Assembly (NCBI RefSeq): GCF_010499245.1
Contig: NZ_JAAGOW010000001.1
Location: forward strand, 434,001 to 498,000
DNA length: 64,000 nucleotides
From: Variovorax sp. WS11
Lineage (GTDB): Bacteria > Pseudomonadota > Gammaproteobacteria > Burkholderiales > Burkholderiaceae_C
Direction: 5' to 3'
Below, piece by piece: positions 59,471 through 64,000 of the stretch. A program made the position numbers and the translations under genes. Below the pieces are notes generated by a model, which saw only the letters and a list, made by a program, of their open reading frames with translations, ran no database searches and was not told the origin of the DNA. The first letter of the stretch is position 1, and each line of letters starts with the position of its first letter.

Positions 59471-60439
59471 ATGCAACTCCGCCCCCTCGGCCGTTCCGGC
59501 CTTCAAGTGTCGCCGCTGGCCTTCGGCGGCAACGTCTTCGGCTGGACCGTGGACGAGAAGCTCTCGTTCCGCCTGCTCGACGCCTGGCTCGACGCCGGCT
59601 TCAACTTCGTCGACACCGCCGACGTCTACTCCAGCTGGGTGCCGGGCCACAGCGGCGGCGAATCGGAAACCATCATCGGCAAGTGGCTGCGCCAGGGCGG
59701 CAAGCGCAACCAGGTGGTGCTCGCGACCAAGGTCGGCAAGCCGATGGGCGACAACAAGAAGGGCCTGTCGCCGGCCTACATCCGCCAGGCCGTGGACGCC
59801 TCGCTCAAGCGCCTGCAGACCGATCACATCGACCTGTACCAGTCGCACGACGACGACGCCGACACGCCGCTGGCCGACACGCTCGGCGCCTTCGCCGAGC
59901 TGATCCAGGCCGGCAAGGTGCGCGCCATCGGCGCCTCGAACTACAGCGCGCCGCGGCTGGCCGAGGCGCTGGACGTGGCCGAGCGCCAGGGCCTGCCGCG
60001 CTACGAGAGCCTGCAGCCGCTCTACAACCTCTGCGACCGCGCGGTGTTCGAGGAGGCGCTGGAGCCCCTGTGCCTCGAGCGCGGCGTGGGCGTGATCAAC
60101 TTCTATGCGCTGGCCGCCGGTTTCCTGACCGGCAAGTACCGCAGCGAGGCCGACGCCGCCAAGAGCGCGCGCGGCGCCAGCACGACGAAGAAGTACCTCA
60201 ACCCGCGCGGCCTGCGCATCCTGGCCGCGCTCGACGAGGTCGCGAAGACACGGGGCGCGACGCCGGGCCAGGTCGCCCTCGCCTGGCAGATCGCCCGCCC
60301 CGCCATCACCGCGCCGATCGCCAGCGCCACCTCGGCCGGCCAACTCGACGAGTTGGTGGCCGCCGCGCAGCTCTCGCTGGACGCTGAGGGGATCGCCCTG
60401 CTCGACGAAGCAAGCGCCGAGGGCGCACAGCAACGGTAG
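59471..60439 (+). CDS. Aldo/keto reductase
   Basis: 322 residues, TIM barrel. The catalytic tetrad is visible: Asp and Tyr in FVDTADVYSSW, Lys in VLATKVGKP and His in LYQSHDDDAD. QLRPLGRSGLQVSPLAFGGN and IGASNYSAPRLAEALD mark the AKR7/12-like group that uses NADPH to reduce aldehydes or ketones. ATG at 59471. Closely spaced after the chromate transporter, so possibly read from the same transcript. Confidence 0.93.
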   Translation: MQLRPLGRSGLQVSPLAFGGNVFGWTVDEKLSFRLLDAWLDAGFNFVDTADVYSSWVPGHSGGESETIIGKWLRQGGKRNQVVLATKVGKPMGDNKKGLSPAYIRQAVDASLKRLQTDHIDLYQSHDDDADTPLADTLGAFAELIQAGKVRAIGASNYSAPRLAEALDVAERQGLPRYESLQPLYNLCDRAVFEEALEPLCLERGVGVINFYALAAGFLTGKYRSEADAAKSARGASTTKKYLNPRGLRILAALDEVAKTRGATPGQVALAWQIARPAITAPIASATSAGQLDELVAAAQLSLDAEGIALLDEASAEGAQQR

Positions 60440-60532
60440 GTGCCGGCCGACACGCCTTGGCGGCCGACGCCGCATGGAACGCGCGTCATGGCATGAAGAG
60501 ACTGGTTCGATCCTCACGTCGGAGAGAAAACC

Positions 60533-60703
60533 ATGTCTTTTGCGCTCTACATGATCGGCTTCCTGCTCTTCCTCGCCGGCCTGGCCTGGGGGGCCTCGGT
60601 CATCGGCATTCCGACGCTCTACATCGGCATCGGCGCTTTGATCCTGCTGGGCATCGGCATCTTCAGCGCCGTGGGCCGCACGCGCAGCAAGGACCCTTCG
60701 TAG
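60533..60703 (+). CDS. Small two-helix membrane protein
   Basis: 56 residues: MSFALYMIGFLLFLAGLAWG, then a second hydrophobic segment (IPTLYIGIGALILLGIGIFS) and a basic end RTRSKDPS. GGAGAG lies about nine bases before the ATG at 60533. Two short hydrophobic helices joined by a Gly/Pro turn are typical of small inner-membrane proteins. No family is recognised. Confidence 0.7.
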   Translation: MSFALYMIGFLLFLAGLAWGASVIGIPTLYIGIGALILLGIGIFSAVGRTRSKDPS

Positions 60704-60723
60704 CGCGCACCGCAAGCCCGAGT

Positions 60724-61116
60724 TCACGCCGGTGACTGCGGCGGTCGATGCACATTCAGGCAGTACGCGAAGAACTCCTCGAGTTCTGTGGACTTGTCGA
60801 AGATCGCGTCGGCGCCGGCCTGTTTGGAGGCGGTCCGCATGGCCTCGGTGGCCGAGTTCGTCAACACGACGACGCGTTGGCGCGGTTCCCGTCCCAGGGC
60901 CCACTCCAGGACGCCAAGGCCATGCCCTTCCTTCAGGAAGAGATCCACCACCGCCAGGTCCCATTCACCCTTGTGCTTGGCAAGCCAGTCGATGGCCTGC
61001 GCTTCCGTCTCGGCTGTCGCCATGACGCTCGCGGAACCGAGATCCGCCAAGGCTGGCACCAGATGCGCACGGATCCTCGGGTTGTCTTCGACGAGGAATA
61101 CTGAAAGCGCAGCCAT
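60724..61116 (-). CDS. Single-domain response regulator (receiver)
   Basis: 130 residues: acidic pair in VFLVEDNPRIRAHLV, phospho-acceptor Asp in LAVVDLFLKEGHG, Thr in VVLTNSA and Lys in IFDKSTELEEF. There is no output domain. Its start at 61116 fits the family; an in-frame ATG 24 codons upstream adds a non-homologous tail. No kinase is adjacent. The 295 bp up to the next gene (61117-61411) contain no gene I can support. Confidence 0.88.
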   Translation of the reverse strand: MAALSVFLVEDNPRIRAHLVPALADLGSASVMATAETEAQAIDWLAKHKGEWDLAVVDLFLKEGHGLGVLEWALGREPRQRVVVLTNSATEAMRTASKQAGADAIFDKSTELEEFFAYCLNVHRPPQSPA

Positions 61117-61411
61117 AGAGGGGTTCTCTTCGCTTTGGCAAACCACCGTAGTGATGCCGGCTCCGACGCAGGTGAGCACCCATGACATTGCGGGGTAGGA
61201 AGGCTTCCTAAGAGGCGGTGCTCTTGGCGCATGCCGTACACGACGACGGGCTCAGGGGGCATGCCACCGAGACCCACGCGAGTGGAGGTATCGCGTCCGT
61301 TCCACGAACTCGCAGCCAAGGTACGGGAACGACTGGACCTTTGAGAGCTCCCCGCCTCGCTGTCGAGCCAACCCCTCAGTTCATTGAAATGCAGTCGGCA
61401 AGCGGCACCTG

Positions 61412-61804
61412 CTACGGCTTTCTGAAGAAACTCGTCCAATCGAGCGAGTGAGCCTCGTTGGCGCCAGGCTCTCCGCGTGCAACCGCCACGGCCTGCAACT
61501 CGGGGACAAGGGTCAGAAGCCGACGCGTGAGCCAGTAAAGATCCGAGGCATCGAGCGGGTCCGGCAATCTCAGCGCCTTGATCAACAGTTGCGGGCGTCC
61601 GCCCAAAGGAAGAGCTGTCAGCGGCTCGAGGATCGAAGCCAACTCGTCTCGTACCTCTGTGTTGGCGAGGACATGCTCGTCCAGACTTCTCCAGATGGCC
61701 AGCACTGCGCGTTCGCATTGCTTGGCATCCGATAGCGGCGTCGTTTGCGCGAGAACACCGGAAGGCATGCGGCGCAAGGGGACGAAGCCTTTATGCATGG
61801 TCAT
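61412..61804 (-). CDS. Hypothetical protein
   Basis: 130 residues, beginning MTMHKGFVPLRRMPSGVLAQ and continuing with a helical, Leu-rich region (AIWRSLDEHVLANTEVRDEL, YWLTRRLLTLVPELQAVAV). The composition is that of a soluble helical protein, but no domain is recognised. It is transcribed away from the RND pump gene, with about 295 bp in between, and toward the receiver protein. Confidence 0.5.
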   Translation of the reverse strand: MTMHKGFVPLRRMPSGVLAQTTPLSDAKQCERAVLAIWRSLDEHVLANTEVRDELASILEPLTALPLGGRPQLLIKALRLPDPLDASDLYWLTRRLLTLVPELQAVAVARGEPGANEAHSLDWTSFFRKP

Positions 61805-61982
61805 GGCACTAATAGTTTAGTACTACGTCCGAGCAATGCAACACCGCACTGCTGCTGCAAGGCTTCGCCTACCTGTCGCCCGGGCGCAGCTGACCTTGGC
61901 GGAGCAGGTCCTCCTCTGGGTGACCGCGGCCACTCGCCTTCAACGGCAAACGGCATAGGCCGTTGAGTTGCTTGCGACTTCC

Positions 61983-62009
61983 AATGGTTTTCGCTAAAAC
62001 TTAACCATT
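61983..62009 (+). promoter_or_regulatory. Inverted repeat before the RND pump gene
   Basis: AATGGTT and AACCATT, 7-base arms with a 13-base AT-rich centre, 91 bases before the pump ATG. A second inverted repeat, TCAACGGC and GCCGTTGA with 11 bases between, is at 61940-61966. One of them may be a regulator site; the rest of 61805-62099 shows no gene. Confidence 0.4.
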
Positions 62010-62099
62010 ACATCGAAACAACTGCCGGTAGAGACACTCCGCCAGCAGTGAGAGGTGGAACGAGCACGCAGGTACGGATGCGGTACCAAAGGATGATCT

Positions 62100-64000
62100 A
62101 TGTTTACTTGGATCATTGGCTCAAGTCTGCGATTTCGCTTCCTGGTGCTCGCCATGGCCGCAACGCTGTTGGTGTTCGGAACCCAGCAACTGCGCCGGAT
62201 GCCGGTGGATGTATTCCCGGAGTTCGCTCCGCCCAAGGTCGAGATCCAGACCGAGGGTCCCGGCATGACCGCCACCGAAGTCGAGGAACTCATCACGATT
62301 CCCATGGAGGACCAGCTGCGCGGCGTGCCGGGCGTCGAGTACGTCCGCTCCTCGTCGGTGACGGGACTCTCGCAGGTGGTGCTCCTGTTCAAGATGGGCA
62401 CCGACCTCATGGATGCGCGGCAGCGCGTGCAGGAGCGCTTGAAGCTCGCCATCGCCGAGTTGCCGAAGTCTTCGGGTATGCCGGTCATGCTGCAGCCTCT
62501 CTCCTCGACCAGCCGCGTCATGAAGATCGGCCTGTCCTCGAAGGTCTACGACCAGATGGACCTGTCGATGATCGCCTATTGGACGGTCAAGTTCCGGCTC
62601 ATGTCCGTCCCCGGCGTGGCCAACATACCCATGTGGGGCGACCGGATCAAGTCGCTGCAGGTTCAGGTCGACCCGAGCCTGATGCGCGCCCACAACGTCA
62701 CGCTCAACGAAGTCATGGAGACGACTTCGGACGCCCTGGACATCGGCATGCTGTCGTACAGCTCCGGTGCAAAGGCGCGCATCGACGGGATGGTCGACAC
62801 GCCCAACCAGCGCTTCGCCATCCACAACGAGTCGCCGGTGTTCTCGACCGAACACCTGGCCGCAGTGCCGCTGACCCTCAAAGGCAGGCGTGCCGACCCG
62901 CCGCGGCTGGGCGATGTCGGCAAGGTGGTGTGGGACACCTGGCCCATGGTCGGCGACGCCGTCATCAACGACGAGCGCGGCCTGATGATGATCGTCGAGA
63001 AGCTGCCTTGGGCCAATACGCTGGAAGTCACGCGCGGCATCGAGGATGCCCTGGCTGCGTTGAAGCCGGGGTTGCCGGGCATCGAGATCGACTCCACGAT
63101 TTTCCGGCCGGCGACCTTCATCGAGCTGTCGATGAGCAACCTGACGCAGGCGCTCATCATCGGTTGCATCCTGGTGGTCCTCGTGCTCGGCGCCTTCCTT
63201 TATGAATGGCGAGTGGCGCTGATCAGCGTGGTCGCCATTCCCCTGTCGCTGGTGGCAGCCGGAGTCGTTCTGTACCTGATGGGCGCCACGATCAATACGA
63301 TGGTGCTGGCAGGATTCATCGTCGCCCTCGGCGATGTGGTGGACGACGCCATCATCGATGTCGAGAACATCGTGCGGCGCCTGCGCCAGCACCGCCAGGC
63401 AGGCAGCGGCAAGTCGACGGCGCGCATCATCCTCGAGGCCTCGATCGAGGTGCGCTCCGCCATCGTTCACGCGACGGTGATCGTCGTGCTGGCGGTGACG
63501 CCGGTCTTCTTCATGGGCGGACTGTCGGGGGTGTTCTTCGAGCCGCTGGTCCTCGCCTACCTGGTGGCGATGCTGGCTTCCATGGTGGTGGCGCTGACGG
63601 TGACCCCGGCCCTGTGCCTGCTGCTGCTGGATCGCACACGCGTCGAGCGCAGGGAGTCTCCGCTGGTGCCGTGGCTCAAGCGCCACTATGCGGCAGCGCT
63701 TTCGCGGGTCATCGACACGCCGCGCGCCGCCTTCGCGGCCGCCATCATTCTTGTCGTCGCAGCCATCGGCGTGTGGCCTTTCCTGGGAGCGTCGCTGCTC
63801 CCCGAGTTCAAGGAACGGGACTTCCTGATGCACTGGGTCCCGCCCGAGGGCACCTCGCACCCGGAGACCTTCCGCATCACCCAGGCGGCCAGCCGCGAGT
63901 TGCGCGCCATCGAGGGCGTGCGCAACTTCGGCGCCCACATCGGGCGCGCCGTCGGCGGCGACGAGCCCTATGGCGTGAACTTCACCGAGAACTGGATCAG
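62100..64000 (+). CDS. RND efflux transporter, CusA/CzcA-like (3' end beyond window)
   Basis: 633 residues visible of about 1,030. MFTWIIGSSLRFRFLVLAMA is membrane helix 1; MPVDVFPEFAPPKVEIQTEG, the periplasmic porter region and the helix-4 proton-relay stretch ALGDVVDDAIIDVENIVRR are typical of heavy-metal-type (HME) RND pumps. The second half of the protein begins SLLPEFKERDFLMHWVPPEG. AGGATGA lies just before the ATG at 62100. No membrane-fusion protein gene lies upstream, which is unusual; it may follow the pump. Likely exports divalent or monovalent metal ions. Confidence 0.92.
   Translation, partial: MFTWIIGSSLRFRFLVLAMAATLLVFGTQQLRRMPVDVFPEFAPPKVEIQTEGPGMTATEVEELITIPMEDQLRGVPGVEYVRSSSVTGLSQVVLLFKMGTDLMDARQRVQERLKLAIAELPKSSGMPVMLQPLSSTSRVMKIGLSSKVYDQMDLSMIAYWTVKFRLMSVPGVANIPMWGDRIKSLQVQVDPSLMRAHNVTLNEVMETTSDALDIGMLSYSSGAKARIDGMVDTPNQRFAIHNESPVFSTEHLAAVPLTLKGRRADPPRLGDVGKVVWDTWPMVGDAVINDERGLMMIVEKLPWANTLEVTRGIEDALAALKPGLPGIEIDSTIFRPATFIELSMSNLTQALIIGCILVVLVLGAFLYEWRVALISVVAIPLSLVAAGVVLYLMGATINTMVLAGFIVALGDVVDDAIIDVENIVRRLRQHRQAGSGKSTARIILEASIEVRSAIVHATVIVVLAVTPVFFMGGLSGVFFEPLVLAYLVAMLASMVVALTVTPALCLLLLDRTRVERRESPLVPWLKRHYAAALSRVIDTPRAAFAAAIILVVAAIGVWPFLGASLLPEFKERDFLMHWVPPEGTSHPETFRITQAASRELRAIEGVRNFGAHIGRAVGGDEPYGVNFTENWI

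Noticed and set aside
61218..61451. 77-codon plus-strand frame in the gap after the receiver gene
   Set aside because: Low-complexity composition, no ribosome site, no recognised domain.
1..64000. CRISPR array, rRNA operon, replication origin or prophage
   Set aside because: No regularly spaced repeats, rRNA-like sequence, DnaA-box cluster or phage structural gene was seen.

Overview
The window is high-GC, gene-dense chromosomal DNA of a Burkholderiales bacterium, most likely a Comamonadaceae member of the Variovorax type. This rests on gene content (many LysR regulators, a Bug-type binding protein, AAHS and ACS family MFS carriers, ring-cleavage and aromatic catabolic genes), on GC-rich REP-like repeats, and on the ppx / sixA-ppk1 / olsB-like arrangement. 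It is an inference from pattern, not from a database search.

Region by region. 0-5.2 kb: polyphosphate and phosphate-starvation block (ppx, sixA, ppk1, an OlsB-like acyltransferase) with two Pho-box-like sites. 5.2-8.6 kb: an FAD oxidoreductase, a nu-class GST, tRNA-Pro(UGG), two small proteins and tRNA-Arg(UCU). 8.7-10.2 kb: an Xre/RES toxin-antitoxin pair behind a perfect palindrome, and a HIRAN-domain protein with a TTG start. 10.4-12.5 kb: class II DAHP synthase, a 24-codon SDR remnant and ohr. 12.6-24.7 kb: an accessory catabolic region whose parts resemble LinD (GST-type reductive dechlorinase), LinE/PcpA (hydroquinone dioxygenase) and LinF (maleylacetate reductase), mixed with a nitroreductase, an amidase, a cupin, a peroxiredoxin-like protein, a tryptophan-2,3-dioxygenase-like protein, an AhpD-like protein and two LysR regulators.

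25-26.4 kb: two response regulators without a kinase. 26.4-32.6 kb: a gamma-resorcylate (2,6-dihydroxybenzoate) module with transporter, decarboxylase, LysR, MarR, and a two-component flavin hydroxylase with its reductase. 32.6-39 kb: membrane proteins and acyl-CoA metabolism genes. 39.1-41.2 kb: a phytase-like esterase gene broken by several frameshifts. 41.3-45.7 kb: a purine/urate degradation cluster (uraD, LysR, MFS, two transthyretin-like proteins, guanine deaminase) in which a shared sequence motif links uraD to the divergent LysR/MFS promoter. 45.7-48.8 kb: two insertion sequences in tandem, separated and flanked by CTAG.

48.9-62 kb: housekeeping and stress genes (UspA, YgiQ radical SAM, MarR-GNAT fusion, 3-hydroxybutyrate dehydrogenase, patatin, CHRD lipoprotein, DUF924, YihY, a split ChrA pair, aldo/keto reductase, a response regulator). 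62.1 kb to the end: an RND heavy-metal-type efflux pump that runs off the window. Repeat insertions interrupt ygiQ and separate the chrA halves. Several frameshifts sit in homopolymers, so some 'broken' genes may be sequence errors.
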